A stretch of 59,903 nt of DNA. Origin: Exiguobacterium sp. TNDT2. Lineage in GTDB: Bacteria > Bacillota > Bacilli > Exiguobacteriales > Exiguobacteriaceae. This document shows positions 31,579-40,811 of the stretch, one piece after another. The stretch covers positions 1 through 59,903 of the forward strand of contig NZ_QLVE01000031.1 in assembly GCF_003331145.1 (NCBI RefSeq), in the 5' to 3' direction. Under the pieces are notes generated by a model, which was given only the letters and a program-made list of their open reading frames with translations, did not search any database and was not told the DNA's origin. Position numbers and translations under genes: made by a program. Numbering within the stretch: position 1 is the first letter of the stretch; each line of letters begins with the position of its first letter.

Positions 31579-32652
31579 TTATGCAATCGGTTCGGGTTGA
31601 TAGACGCAGTACGGTTCCTCGGCCTTATAGTCGCCGGTGACGGCATAAGCGCGGGCCCGTGAGCCTCCGCAGACGTAGCGATATTCACAGTAGCCGCATT
31701 TCCCGTGGTGTGTATCAGGGTCACGCAGCGACTTGAAGACCGGGTGGTGCCGGTAAATCTCAGCGAGCGGTGTCTCTTTCACGTTGCCGCATGTGATCGG
31801 CAAAAAACCGGACGGCTGGACGTCACCCGTATGTGAGATGAACACGAAGCCGTTCCCGTCGTTCGTGCCGCGGGGCGCCTTGGCGAGGTCGTCATGTGGA
31901 TGGCCGATGGGCGGCAATCCAACTTGTTTTCGTTTCAAATTTTCTTGCCGGGCGATGCGCCGATAAAACTGGGCCTCGGTCGTCGAGATGATGAACGGGA
32001 CATGCTCTTGCAACGCGAACGCCCAGCGGAGTACATCTTCATGCCGTTCTGGCGAGATCGGTTGGAGGAGTGACCCGCGGCCGGTCGGCACGAGGAAGAA
32101 CAGCGTCCATACCGAGACGCCGAGTTCCCCGACGAGTTTGGCGATCTCCGGGAGCTGGTCGACGTTATACTCCGTGACCGTCGTATTGATTTGGAATGAC
32201 ATCCCTTCTTCTCGGAAGTAAGAGATGCCGCGCAGCGTCCGTTCGAAACTGCCACGCGTACCCCGGAAATAGTCGTGCGATTTGGCGTCAGGACCGTCGA
32301 GTGAAAACGCCCAGCGCGTCAAGCCGGCGTCTTTCGCCCGTTTGACGGCGTCATGGGTCACGCGAGGTGTCGCCGACGGGGTCATCGACACACGCATGCC
32401 GAGCGAAGCGGCATATTCGGTCAGTTCGAACAAGTCCTCACGCATGAGCGGGTCGCCCCCGGTGAAGACGAGAATTGGATTATTCATTGCGCGGATGTCT
32501 CGGATGAGTGCTTTGCCTTGTTCGGTATCGAGTTCACCCGGATACCGATGGAACTGGGCCTCGGCCCGGCAATGGACGCATGACAGCGCACAGGCACGTG
32601 TTACTTCCCAGATGACGATGAACGGGTTCTCGTTGTAGTCGACTCGTTTCAT
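31579..32652 (-). CDS. Radical SAM/SPASM protein, heme-cluster type
   Basis: A 357-residue radical SAM protein. The CX3CX2C cluster motif is at Cys21, Cys25 and Cys28 (TRACALSCVHC). VFTGGDPLMR is the SAM-binding GGE-like motif. A C-terminal SPASM region has CGYCEYRYVCGGSRARAYA and a final YCVYQP. It resembles the TIGR04053 group and the AhbD/NirJ heme-modifying enzymes. The ATG at 32652 overlaps the hemY stop as ATGA, so it is translated with HemY. An action on porphyrin or heme is inferred from this coupling; the reaction is unknown. Confidence 0.85.
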   Translation of the reverse strand: MKRVDYNENPFIVIWEVTRACALSCVHCRAEAQFHRYPGELDTEQGKALIRDIRAMNNPILVFTGGDPLMREDLFELTEYAASLGMRVSMTPSATPRVTHDAVKRAKDAGLTRWAFSLDGPDAKSHDYFRGTRGSFERTLRGISYFREEGMSFQINTTVTEYNVDQLPEIAKLVGELGVSVWTLFFLVPTGRGSLLQPISPERHEDVLRWAFALQEHVPFIISTTEAQFYRRIARQENLKRKQVGLPPIGHPHDDLAKAPRGTNDGNGFVFISHTGDVQPSGFLPITCGNVKETPLAEIYRHHPVFKSLRDPDTHHGKCGYCEYRYVCGGSRARAYAVTGDYKAEEPYCVYQPEPIA

Positions 32653-34013
32653 ACGGACACCGCCTGTCTCGCCATCACCCGGGCGACGGCTTGTTTGGCC
32701 GAGTCGACGCAGTCGGGTAGACCGACGCCATGCAAGATGGCCCCACACGCCTCGACGCCGTCGAGGGAGGACATCGTTTCCTCGAACGCGCGCACGTATT
32801 GTTTATGTCCGACCTCATATTGCGGCATCGTATCGATGTGCCGTTCGACTTTTGTGAAAATCGGGGTACCGACGTGTTGAATCTTCCGTAATTCACGGAG
32901 CGCAAAGTCGGCGATGGCCTCATCGGATTCCGCCAACAAGTCGGGAACAAACTCGGAGCCGATATAGACGCGTAACAGTGCCTTATGCTTTGGTGCCATG
33001 TGGGGCCATTTTTTATGCATCCAACTGCAGGCCGTCAAGGCGTTCCCTTCCGCTTTGGCGATGACGTATCCGGTCCCGTCGAGTGCCGCGACTTCTTTTT
33101 CATCGAACGCCGCGAGCACGGTGATGGAAGACGTCCGTTTTAACTCGGACAATGTTTCTGCTTCCGGAAGACCGAGGATCGGACCGAGCGCATTCGGCGA
33201 AGTGGCCAAAATGATGCCGTCGAACGACTCGGTCGTCCCGTCGGCGAGGGTGACTTCATGGGGCCGGACCGCCGCGACCTTCGTCTCTGTATAGAGGCGA
33301 TCAATCGACGGGCGAAGCGCCTCGATGAGGACACCAAGACCTTGCCGAAGTGATAGAAACTTCCCGGCTTCACGTGGCTTGACGCCGGCTTGTACTGGCG
33401 GTGTCAATGCTTTCATACCGAGAATCAGGCTGCGTGTTTTTTGTTCAATCGTGATAAACTGAGGAAAAGTAGACTCGATGCTCATATCATCGAGTGTCCC
33501 GTTATAAATACCTGAGAGCAGCGGTTCGATCATCGCATCGACGACTTCTGATCCGAGCCGGGTCCGGAAGAATTTGTCGAGCGAGATGTCAGTTCCCGTA
33601 TAGACGCGTGGCAACACCAGGTCCATCCCGGCCCGAAGCTTGCCGCGCCACGTGAACAAGTCGGTCTTGACCATCGGCCAGAACTTTGTCGGGATGCCCA
33701 TGACCGATCCGTCCGGCATTTGACGAAGTTGATTCCGAACGTAAATATAGGATGTCCCCGTCATCGACCGGACGAGATCATCGTCAAGTCCGAGCTCGGT
33801 AATCAGTTCGGTCAATGTCGGTTTTCGGGCCATGTATCCGTCCGGTCCGCATTCTAAGACGAAGCCGTCTTGATAGACGGTCTTGATTTTTCCACCGATT
33901 CGGTCGCTCGCTTCGTACATGGTGACGTGCGCTCCGGCTTGTTTCGCGTAGTAGGCGGCGGCCATGCCTGTAATTCCTCCACCGATAATTGCAATGTTGT
34001 TCAATCCATTCAC
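32649..34013 (-). CDS. hemY: Coproporphyrinogen III/protoporphyrinogen oxidase
   Basis: An FAD-dependent oxidase of about 454 residues. The dinucleotide-binding start IAIIGGGITGMAAAYYAK and later GKIKTVYQDGFVLECGPDGY are those of HemY (also called CgoX). In Gram-positive bacteria it makes coproporphyrin III. SLILGMKAL and SMPQYEVGHKQY-like segments match B. subtilis HemY. The start is uncertain: a GTG at 34013 fits the homologue length, a TTG at 34007 has GGGTG before it, and an ATG at 34067 has no ribosome site. hemE and hemH are not nearby. Confidence 0.88.
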   Translation of the reverse strand: MNGLNNIAIIGGGITGMAAAYYAKQAGAHVTMYEASDRIGGKIKTVYQDGFVLECGPDGYMARKPTLTELITELGLDDDLVRSMTGTSYIYVRNQLRQMPDGSVMGIPTKFWPMVKTDLFTWRGKLRAGMDLVLPRVYTGTDISLDKFFRTRLGSEVVDAMIEPLLSGIYNGTLDDMSIESTFPQFITIEQKTRSLILGMKALTPPVQAGVKPREAGKFLSLRQGLGVLIEALRPSIDRLYTETKVAAVRPHEVTLADGTTESFDGIILATSPNALGPILGLPEAETLSELKRTSSITVLAAFDEKEVAALDGTGYVIAKAEGNALTACSWMHKKWPHMAPKHKALLRVYIGSEFVPDLLAESDEAIADFALRELRKIQHVGTPIFTKVERHIDTMPQYEVGHKQYVRAFEETMSSLDGVEACGAILHGVGLPDCVDSAKQAVARVMARQAVSV

Positions 34014-34125
34014 CCATTTCTTATATAGTGTTCTTCCTAACGGTACCGAGAATATGGACGTAGACATAGGATAAGTCTCACATGGTTCTAGACAAATTTG
34101 TCACGAATGGGAAGGGGAGGCCTAT

Positions 34126-34299
34126 ATGGTTTGGTTCAGCATAACGGCGACGGTCGTCGTGGTCGGGATTATCGCTTTCATCGCATCGATGAATCGGCAC
34201 GGAGAGAAGCTCGAAGGGGATGAAGACAGCCCGTCGGTCCTTTGGGCCGATGAGGAATGGTATAAGCCTGAAAAAGAAGACGGGCCAGTTGATGGTTAA
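34126..34299 (+). CDS. Small single-helix membrane protein
   Basis: A 57-residue protein. It starts MVWFSITATVVVVGIIAF, a clear membrane helix (about residues 4-22), followed by an acidic, Trp-containing cytoplasmic-type tail (GDEDSPSVLWADEEWYKPE). The ribosome site GGGGAGG lies five bases before the ATG, which is close to ideal. It is divergent from hemY and ends 58 bases before glutaminase. I do not recognise the family; the strong ribosome site and codon pattern argue that it is real. Confidence 0.65.
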   Translation: MVWFSITATVVVVGIIAFIASMNRHGEKLEGDEDSPSVLWADEEWYKPEKEDGPVDG

Positions 34300-34316
34300 C
34301 CGTCTTTGAATATGAT
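34289..34316 (+). promoter_or_regulatory. Promoter candidate for glsA
   Basis: TTGATG (34289-34294) and TATGAT (34311-34316) are 16 bases apart and lie 41 bases before the glutaminase ATG. Confidence 0.5.
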
Positions 34317-34357
34317 AAGATGACCCGGTTGAAAACTATCGGACATGAGGTGATTGG

Positions 34358-35299
34358 ATGAACGTATTGGAACAGCAGTTGGCGCATTTGGTCGACGAGT
34401 GTCGTCCGTACACAGCACAAGGGAAAGTCGCCGACTATATCCCTGAGCTTGCGCATGTACAGGATGATTTGCTCGGCGTGGCGATTTGTCTGCCTGATGG
34501 TTCATATATTTATGCGGGGGACGTCCATCATAAGTTCACAATCCAAAGTGTCTCAAAGGCGTTGACGCTCTGTTACGTCTTGATGGAATTTGGAGAGGAT
34601 TACGTGTTCTCGAAAGTCGGGATGGAACCGACGGGCGACGCGTTCAACTCGATTGCGAAGCTTGAAGAGACAGTGCCGTCGAAGCCGCTCAATCCGATGA
34701 TTAACGCGGGGGCGCTCGCGGTCACGAGCATGATTTTAGGGGACACGGCGGAACTGAAGATCTATCAGTTCCGTCAATTTTTGGCGATGCTGCTCGATGT
34801 TCCGGTCGAAGAGGTCACGTACAACGAAAAAGTCGCCCGCTCGGAATACGAGACGACCGACTTGAACCGGGCCTTGCTTTATTTCATGCGTCATCACGGG
34901 ATTGTTGAAGGTGACGTTGATGAGATTATCGATGTGTATACGAAGCAGTGTGCCATCGAAATCGATTGTTTTGACTTGGCCCGCATCGGCCGGATCCTGT
35001 CCGGCAACGGGGAAGACCCGGTCACGGGCGAAGAGTTGATCCCGCGCCGCGTCGTCCGGATCGTCAAAGCGATCATGACGACGTGCGGCATGTACGATGC
35101 GTCGGGTGAATTTGCCGTCCGTGTCGGTCTCCCGGGAAAAAGCGGGGTGTCCGGGGCCATCCTTGCGACCGGTAAACACGAGCTCGGACTGAGCGACGTC
35201 GGCTTCGGGATTTTCGGTCCTGCCCTCGACTCGAAAGGAAACTCGATTGCAGGGATGAAGTTGCTTGAACTGCTCGTCGAACGCTACACGTCCCGTTAA
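34358..35299 (+). CDS. glsA: Glutaminase
   Basis: A 313-residue serine-dependent glutaminase that releases ammonia from glutamine to give glutamate. The catalytic Ser-x-x-Lys is in FTIQSVSKAL (near residue 60), and NPMINAGALAV and GKSGVSGAILA are family hallmarks. Length matches the GlsA family. TGAGGTGATTGG precedes the ATG. The stop overlaps the end of the convergent CHAD gene by four bases. Confidence 0.94.
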   Translation: MNVLEQQLAHLVDECRPYTAQGKVADYIPELAHVQDDLLGVAICLPDGSYIYAGDVHHKFTIQSVSKALTLCYVLMEFGEDYVFSKVGMEPTGDAFNSIAKLEETVPSKPLNPMINAGALAVTSMILGDTAELKIYQFRQFLAMLLDVPVEEVTYNEKVARSEYETTDLNRALLYFMRHHGIVEGDVDEIIDVYTKQCAIEIDCFDLARIGRILSGNGEDPVTGEELIPRRVVRIVKAIMTTCGMYDASGEFAVRVGLPGKSGVSGAILATGKHELGLSDVGFGIFGPALDSKGNSIAGMKLLELLVERYTSR

Positions 35300-36069
35300 A
35301 GCTGGATGGCGTCGACCGATTCGTCGAGCCGAGATTGTAGCTCATGCACGACTTGTTCGTAATCGTCGGTCAAGGCGGCGGGCGGTGTGAAATCGCTCCA
35401 ACGCAACAACAGTTGATGCCGGTCATTCATATCGCCGAGTTCGGTCTGAAGCCGTTTCAGCTTTTGAATTTGTTCTTTTGAGGCTTTCACTTCGTAGTTC
35501 AACAAGTATTCGTTCAAATAACGTTCCCGTTTTACGGCGAGCCTGACTTTATGGAGTGTCTCGAGCCGGTCGGACATCTCCGTCGCCTCGTGATGTATCT
35601 CGATGCGTCGTTTGCGTTCACTTCTAGCCTTATCGAGAAATGACGCGGCGTCTTGCTTTTTAAAGGCGCGGAACAACTGTCCGCCGATGAAGCGACGAAC
35701 TTGTTGGTCGAGGGAAGGGGTCATCTTTTCCGTGACGCGCGTATTTAAGGTCGTGCGGTCTCTGGCGCGGCTCGCTTCCACGTGGTCGGCGAAAGCCTGA
35801 TCGAGCTCGGTTTCGACAGCGAGCCCTTCGAGAAGAACGTCCCCGTCACGTACCGCGCCGAGCGCCTCCATCAGTTGCTTCAATTGTCGATACGTGGAAG
35901 GTTTCGTGTCGTACAGTTGCATGAACGTCAATAGTTTCCGAAGGTGGACCCGCGCTTGGTGGATGTCTTCGCTGTTTTGGAACGTGAGCGCCTCGGTCAT
36001 ATAATGATTGAACGTATTCCACGTCTCCAAAAGCTCATATTTTAATTTTTCCGCATTCCGTTGATTCAT
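35296..36069 (-). CDS. CHAD domain protein
   Basis: A 257-residue all-helical protein. IHQARVHLRKLLTFMQLY near residues 35-52 and LHKVRLAVKRERYLNEYL near 170 are the two Arg/His-rich helical halves of a CHAD domain. CHAD proteins bind inorganic polyphosphate and often associate with its granules. No CYTH phosphatase domain is fused. The ATG at 36069 has AAAGGA at ten bases. It is divergent from the MATE gene with only 37 bases between starts. Confidence 0.85.
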   Translation of the reverse strand: MNQRNAEKLKYELLETWNTFNHYMTEALTFQNSEDIHQARVHLRKLLTFMQLYDTKPSTYRQLKQLMEALGAVRDGDVLLEGLAVETELDQAFADHVEASRARDRTTLNTRVTEKMTPSLDQQVRRFIGGQLFRAFKKQDAASFLDKARSERKRRIEIHHEATEMSDRLETLHKVRLAVKRERYLNEYLLNYEVKASKEQIQKLKRLQTELGDMNDRHQLLLRWSDFTPPAALTDDYEQVVHELQSRLDESVDAIQL

Positions 36070-36106
36070 TCTAATTTTTCCTTTCTGAAATGAGATGAGG
36101 TTGTCC

Positions 36107-37477
36107 ATGTATCAAACACATTCACTTAACGAAAAAATTAAACTGTTCTTCACTATCTTCTTCCCGATTTTGGTGACTCAAGTGTCGTTTTACTTAATCA
36201 GCTTTTTTGATACGGTCATGTCAGGCCGCGCTGGTGCCATCGATTTGGCCGGTGTCGGTGTCGGGTCGAGTCTATGGATGCCCGTCTATACGGGATTGAG
36301 CGGGATTTTGCTCGCTGTCGCACCGATCGTCGCACAGGCGCTCGGAGCCCGTAACATCCAACAGATTCAACGGACACTGTATCAAGGTGTATACTTAGCG
36401 ATTGGACTGAGCGTTGCGACGCTCGTCCTCGGCTTCTTTCTCGTCCCAAGTGCCGTTGACGGCATGGGGTTGAGCGAAGAAGGTAAACGAATTGCCAAAG
36501 GGTATTTGCTCGCACTCGGATTCGGTGTACTGCCGATGTTCTTGTTCAACGTGTTGCGCACGCTCATGGACTCGCTCGGCAAGACGCGGATCTCCATGCT
36601 GCTTATATTATTAGGGTTACCCATTAACGTCGGGTTAAACTACATCTTCATCTTTGGAAAACTTGGCGTCCCGGCGTACGGGGGTGTCGGGGCCGGGATT
36701 GCCTCAGCGATCACCTACTGGCTCCTCTTCTTTATGGCGTTCGCGTTCGTCCGGAACGGAAAACCGTTCCTCGAGTATCGCTTCCTGCGTTCAGTGGAAC
36801 GTCTCATGTGGCCGAGACAAAAAGAGTTGCTCAAGCTCGGCACGCCGATCGGTCTCGCCATTTTTGCCGAAGTCAGCATCTTCGCGGCAGTGACATTGCT
36901 CCTTAGCGCCTACGGTGACAATATCGTCGCGGCCCACCAAGCGGCCATCAACTTCGCCTCGTTCGTCTATATGTTGCCATTGTCGGCATCGAGCGCGCTC
37001 ACGATCGTCGTCGGGTACGAACTTGGCGCCGGGCGACTCAAGGACGCGGTACGCTATGCTAAAATCGGCATCGTGCTCTGTCTAGCCGTCTCGCTCTTCT
37101 CGGGCGGACTGTTGTTCTGGCAAAATGAGCGGGTTGCCGCAATCTATACGAACGACGCGGCTGTCGTGGAACTCGCGGCCCACTTCATGATCTTCGCAGT
37201 CTTTTTCCAACTGTCGGATGCGGTTGCCGCTCCGATTCAAGGGATTTTGCGTGGTTTCAAAGATGTCAACGTCACGCTCATCCTGTCGCTCATCGCTTAT
37301 TGGGTAATCGGTCTCCCGCTCGGCTATGCGCTCGCCGAACAGTTCGGTTTCGGACCGGACGGCTACTGGATCGGCCTCATCGCAGGCTTAGCAGCCGGTG
37401 CCGTCTTGTTGGTCATGCGTCTCATTCATATCGTCAAACAATATGAGGGGAAGCCGCTCACAAACGACATTTCGTAA
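36107..37477 (+). CDS. MATE family efflux transporter
   Basis: A 456-residue membrane protein with about twelve helices arranged as two six-helix halves. The start KIKLFFTIFFPILVTQVSFYLI and VDTVMSGR-like segment (FFDTVMSGRAGAIDLAGVG) are typical of MATE drug or metabolite exporters, driven by sodium or protons. GLPINVGLNYIFIFGK and GVGAGIASAITYW are also family patterns. The start at 36107 follows GATGAGG. Substrate cannot be told from sequence. Confidence 0.9.
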   Translation: MYQTHSLNEKIKLFFTIFFPILVTQVSFYLISFFDTVMSGRAGAIDLAGVGVGSSLWMPVYTGLSGILLAVAPIVAQALGARNIQQIQRTLYQGVYLAIGLSVATLVLGFFLVPSAVDGMGLSEEGKRIAKGYLLALGFGVLPMFLFNVLRTLMDSLGKTRISMLLILLGLPINVGLNYIFIFGKLGVPAYGGVGAGIASAITYWLLFFMAFAFVRNGKPFLEYRFLRSVERLMWPRQKELLKLGTPIGLAIFAEVSIFAAVTLLLSAYGDNIVAAHQAAINFASFVYMLPLSASSALTIVVGYELGAGRLKDAVRYAKIGIVLCLAVSLFSGGLLFWQNERVAAIYTNDAAVVELAAHFMIFAVFFQLSDAVAAPIQGILRGFKDVNVTLILSLIAYWVIGLPLGYALAEQFGFGPDGYWIGLIAGLAAGAVLLVMRLIHIVKQYEGKPLTNDIS

Positions 37478-37481
37478 TCAC

Positions 37482-37517
37482 AAAAAGTTGACGTCACTGG
37501 CGTCAACTTTTCTTGTT
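37482..37517 (+). terminator. Terminator after the MATE gene
   Basis: AAAAGTTGACG pairs with CGTCAACTTTT, followed by TTCTTGTTT. Confidence 0.85.
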
Positions 37518-37576
37518 TCAGGCATGACTAAGTCGGGCAAAGGATTGAGGGAATTTATGCTGTTTACAAATCTAAA

Positions 37577-37590
37577 TTGGTCTATACAAC
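37577..37590 (+). promoter_or_regulatory. Candidate NagR operator before nagA
   Basis: TTGGTCTATACAAC resembles the dre sites of B. subtilis NagR (YvoA). Its first ten bases reappear in reverse complement (TATAGACCAA) in the promoter of the GntR gene at 41611. A TATACT at 37591-37596 may be the -10 box. Confidence 0.6.
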
Positions 37591-37649
37591 TATACTGATT
37601 TTTGTTATGATGACGATGAAGCTACTTGAGGAAAGGTGGATGACCGACT

Positions 37650-38795
37650 ATGGTGATCATCAACGCCCATATCGTTTCGGGGGACGAGACGTGGGAACGA
37701 GGATATATCCGGTTCGACGGAGCGACGATTGTGAACGTCGGTTCGATGGATGCGTATAGAGCAGAAAGTGAGACGGAGCTCGACGTGCGCGGGGCGCTCG
37801 TCACACCGGGCATGATCGACGTCCATATTCATGGAGGATACGATGTCGACACAATGGATGCAGATGAGGACCGATTGCGTCATCTCGCCAAGTCGATGCT
37901 CGCTGAAGGCGTGACATCGTTCTTTGCGACGACGATCACGCAGTCGCCCGAGGCAATCTCAAAGGCATTGCATGCGACTCGCGCCGTTATTGAAGCCGGT
38001 GATACATCGCTCGTCGGGATTCATTTAGAAGGACCGTTCGTCAACGTCGATAACGCGGGGGCGCAACCGGCAGAATATATTATCGACCCCGACGCGGAGC
38101 AGTTCCGGACATGGCAACAGGAGGCCGGCGGGCACATCCGTCTCGTCACGTATGCGCCGGAACGTCCAGGGGCACGTGAACTCGAACGAGCGATGCGTGA
38201 GACCGGTGCGATTGGGTCGACCGGACACACGAACGCCACGTTCGCCGAGAACAAGGAAGCGAACGTCAAACATGCGACGCACTTATACAATCAAATGCGA
38301 GGCCTTCATCATCGGGAACCGGGAACGGTCGGCTATTGTTTATTGGAGCGGGACGTCATGGTCGAAGTCATTCCGGACGGGATTCACAGCCTTCACGAGA
38401 TGGTTGATTTCGCGTATCGCATGAAAGGGGCGGACGGTCTCGTCGTTATCACGGACGCAATGCGCGCCAAAGGCCTTCCGGACGGTCGCTATGAACTCGG
38501 TGGTCAACCGGTCATCGTTGCGGACGGGGCAGCCCGCCTTGAAGCCGGAAACTTGGCCGGTAGTGTTTTGACGATGGACGCGGCGTTTCGAAACGTGATC
38601 GCGTTCACGGGATGTACGGTGCAGGAAGCGGTGAAGATGACGTCTTCGAACCAAGCGCGTGAGTTCGGATTGACGAACAAAGGATCGATTGCGGCTGGCT
38701 TCGAAGCGGACCTCGTCATTTGGGACGATGCGCTATTGGTCACGACAACGATTCATCAAGGACGCGTCGCTTATTCGAAGGAGGATATGGAATGA
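37650..38795 (+). CDS. nagA: N-acetylglucosamine-6-phosphate deacetylase
   Basis: A 381-residue amidohydrolase that removes acetate from GlcNAc-6-phosphate. The metal-site start is DVHIHGGYDVDTMD (near residue 57), followed by HLEGPFVN, STGHTNATF, KHATHLYNQMRGLHHREPG and VITDAMRAKG, all standard NagA motifs. The ATG follows GAGGAAAGGTGG. It overlaps nagB by four bases (ATGA), so the two catabolic steps are co-translated. Confidence 0.95.
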   Translation: MVIINAHIVSGDETWERGYIRFDGATIVNVGSMDAYRAESETELDVRGALVTPGMIDVHIHGGYDVDTMDADEDRLRHLAKSMLAEGVTSFFATTITQSPEAISKALHATRAVIEAGDTSLVGIHLEGPFVNVDNAGAQPAEYIIDPDAEQFRTWQQEAGGHIRLVTYAPERPGARELERAMRETGAIGSTGHTNATFAENKEANVKHATHLYNQMRGLHHREPGTVGYCLLERDVMVEVIPDGIHSLHEMVDFAYRMKGADGLVVITDAMRAKGLPDGRYELGGQPVIVADGAARLEAGNLAGSVLTMDAAFRNVIAFTGCTVQEAVKMTSSNQAREFGLTNKGSIAAGFEADLVIWDDALLVTTTIHQGRVAYSKEDME

Positions 38796-39556
38796 ACATA
38801 CTAGTTGCAAAAACACCGACAGATGCAGAAGCCATCGCGTATACACTCATCACTGAACGATTGGCCGGGAAACGAGAGTTCGTGCTCGGTCTGGCGACGG
38901 GAAGCACGCCGGTCGGCATGTATCAGATGTTCAAACGTGACAAACTTGACTGCAGTCATGTGACGAGCGTCAATCTAGATGAATACATCGGACTCGCACC
39001 GAGTCATCCGCAAAGTTATCATCACTTCATGGAAGAACGCCTGTTCAATGACGTCCCGTTCAAAGAGAGCCATCTGCCTCGTGGTGACGCGGCCGATCCG
39101 GAAGCGGAAGCGGCACGATACGAACAGCTCGTCCGGTCGATTGGGGTCGATCTTCAATTGCTTGGCATCGGGGAAAATGGGCACATCGCCTTCAATGAAC
39201 CGGGTACGGCACTCGATGCGAAGACACACGTGATTGAACTGACCGAGTCGACACGGGAAGCGAATCGTCGTTTCTTTGATACGATCGAGGAAGTACCGAC
39301 ACATGCCATCACGATGGGGCTCGATACGATCATGAACGCACGGGAGATTGTTCTCGTCGCGACAGGTGCCCGAAAAGCGGAAGCCGTGCATCACATGATC
39401 GAGAGCGTGCCGACGATTGATTGGCCAGCCTCGATCTTGCAGGCGCATCCAAGCGTCACCATTGTGCTCGATGCCGAAGCGGCTTCAGGCTGCGGTGACG
39501 TGTTACAGGCACGTGGCAGGGAAGCGGCCGACCGATTCTTTTCCATCCGAGCTTGA
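38792..39556 (+). CDS. nagB: Glucosamine-6-phosphate deaminase
   Basis: A 254-residue enzyme turning glucosamine-6-phosphate into fructose-6-phosphate and ammonia, which feeds amino sugar into glycolysis. LGLATGSTPVGMYQ, VNLDEYIGL, LGIGENGHIAFNEPG and ITMGLDTIMNAREI are the family signatures. The allosteric C-terminal extension of the enteric enzyme is absent, as in Bacillus NagB. The ATG at 38792 overlaps the nagA stop and has GAAGGAGG ahead of it. Confidence 0.95.
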   Translation: MNILVAKTPTDAEAIAYTLITERLAGKREFVLGLATGSTPVGMYQMFKRDKLDCSHVTSVNLDEYIGLAPSHPQSYHHFMEERLFNDVPFKESHLPRGDAADPEAEAARYEQLVRSIGVDLQLLGIGENGHIAFNEPGTALDAKTHVIELTESTREANRRFFDTIEEVPTHAITMGLDTIMNAREIVLVATGARKAEAVHHMIESVPTIDWPASILQAHPSVTIVLDAEAASGCGDVLQARGREAADRFFSIRA

Positions 39557-39558
39557 CG

Positions 39559-39588
39559 ACCTGGAGACAAACGTCTCCAGGTTTTTTT
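39559..39588 (+). terminator. Terminator after nagB
   Basis: ACCTGGAGAC pairs with GTCTCCAGGT around AAAC, then seven T. Confidence 0.93.
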
Positions 39589-39639
39589 GTGGACGACTAT
39601 GGGAAATTGTATGGAAATGGATTTGTCATCAAAACGTTT

Positions 39640-39668
39640 TCGACAAAAGTCGAGGATTCCTCTATAAT
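39640..39668 (+). promoter_or_regulatory. Promoter of the LCP gene
   Basis: TCGACA (39640-39645) and a perfect TATAAT (39663-39668) have a 17-base spacer, 39 bases before the ATG. Confidence 0.75.
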
Positions 39669-39707
39669 AGGTGAAGCTCATATCAATCGACCGTGAAGGA
39701 GAAACTC

Positions 39708-40811
39708 ATGAACTCAAGAACTCAGGCTCGTAGACGGCGTAAAGGCCCGTCTACGTTTTATAAGCTGTTCAGCGCCCTCGTACTGATCGCCGTCATCGTT
39801 GGCTCAAGCATGTATGGGACAGCGTTTTATAAAGCACATAACATGTTGTCCGGTACGCAAGTGACCCTTGAGGATGATCCGACTCTCGAACCGACGCGAT
39901 TCGATAAAGAGGATACCGAGAGCTTCCTCGTGCTCGGGACGGACTTGTCCCCGCAGAAGAAAGCTCGTGGTGAATACGGTCGTTCAGACGTCATGATTGT
40001 CGTCATTTTGAACAAGAAGAACAAGCAGACGACGATGCTCAGCATCCCGCGTGATTCGTACGTCAACATCGATTACACGGGCTTCAACATCCCGTACGGC
40101 AAGACCGGACTCGATCAAGACAAGATCACGCATGCGTATTATTTCGGATCAATGGATGAATCGAACCCGAACAACGGGATGCGAGTAGCGACAAACACGA
40201 TTGAAGACTTGGTCGGCATCGACATCGATCACGTCGTCTCGCTCAACTTCCAAGGGTTCGTCGACTTTATCGATGCCGTCGGCGGCGTCGAAATCGATGT
40301 CCCGTTCTCATCGGAACAGAAGAGTTATGACGCTTCCCGTGAAGTTGTCCAAGTCGAGGCAGGACTTCAACAGTTGTCAGGCGAAGAGGCGCTCGCTTAC
40401 GTCCGAAACCGCTACGACGACCCTCGCGGCGACATCGGACGCGGACAGCGCCAAATGGAAGTGATTAACGCCGTCCTCGACCAAGCGCTCGGCACGTCGC
40501 TCATCAACAACTACGACAAAGTGTTGAAAGCGGTCGGAGACAACATGCAAACGACGCTCGGTCCGAACGACTATATGCGTTTAATTGAAGACGTCGGTGC
40601 CCTCAACAACACGATCCAATATCAGTTGACTGGTGAAGGTGCCCGCGGCAACGACGGTCATTTCTATTACTTCTTGAACGAGCCGTTGCTCGAAGAAGTC
40701 CGTTATCGTGTCCAACAGGCCGATGCGGGCAATGAAGTCGAGCCGATGACCGAAACAGAGCTCGAGACGTATATGTATGACCCATCTGGCATCACTTACG
40801 AAGCCCAATAA
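39708..40811 (+). CDS. LytR-CpsA-Psr (LCP) family cell-wall ligase
   Basis: A 367-residue membrane-anchored enzyme. A basic N terminus (RTQARRRRKG) precedes one membrane helix (about residues 19-40). The extracellular LCP domain follows, with FLVLGTDLS, SDVMIVVILN, LSIPRDSYVNI, EALAYVRNRYDDPRGDIGRGQRQ and a C-terminal tail. The family transfers teichoic acid or other glycopolymers from lipid carriers to peptidoglycan. The ATG at 39708 follows AAGGAG. It is monocistronic between a promoter and a terminator. Confidence 0.92.
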   Translation: MNSRTQARRRRKGPSTFYKLFSALVLIAVIVGSSMYGTAFYKAHNMLSGTQVTLEDDPTLEPTRFDKEDTESFLVLGTDLSPQKKARGEYGRSDVMIVVILNKKNKQTTMLSIPRDSYVNIDYTGFNIPYGKTGLDQDKITHAYYFGSMDESNPNNGMRVATNTIEDLVGIDIDHVVSLNFQGFVDFIDAVGGVEIDVPFSSEQKSYDASREVVQVEAGLQQLSGEEALAYVRNRYDDPRGDIGRGQRQMEVINAVLDQALGTSLINNYDKVLKAVGDNMQTTLGPNDYMRLIEDVGALNNTIQYQLTGEGARGNDGHFYYFLNEPLLEEVRYRVQQADAGNEVEPMTETELETYMYDPSGITYEAQ

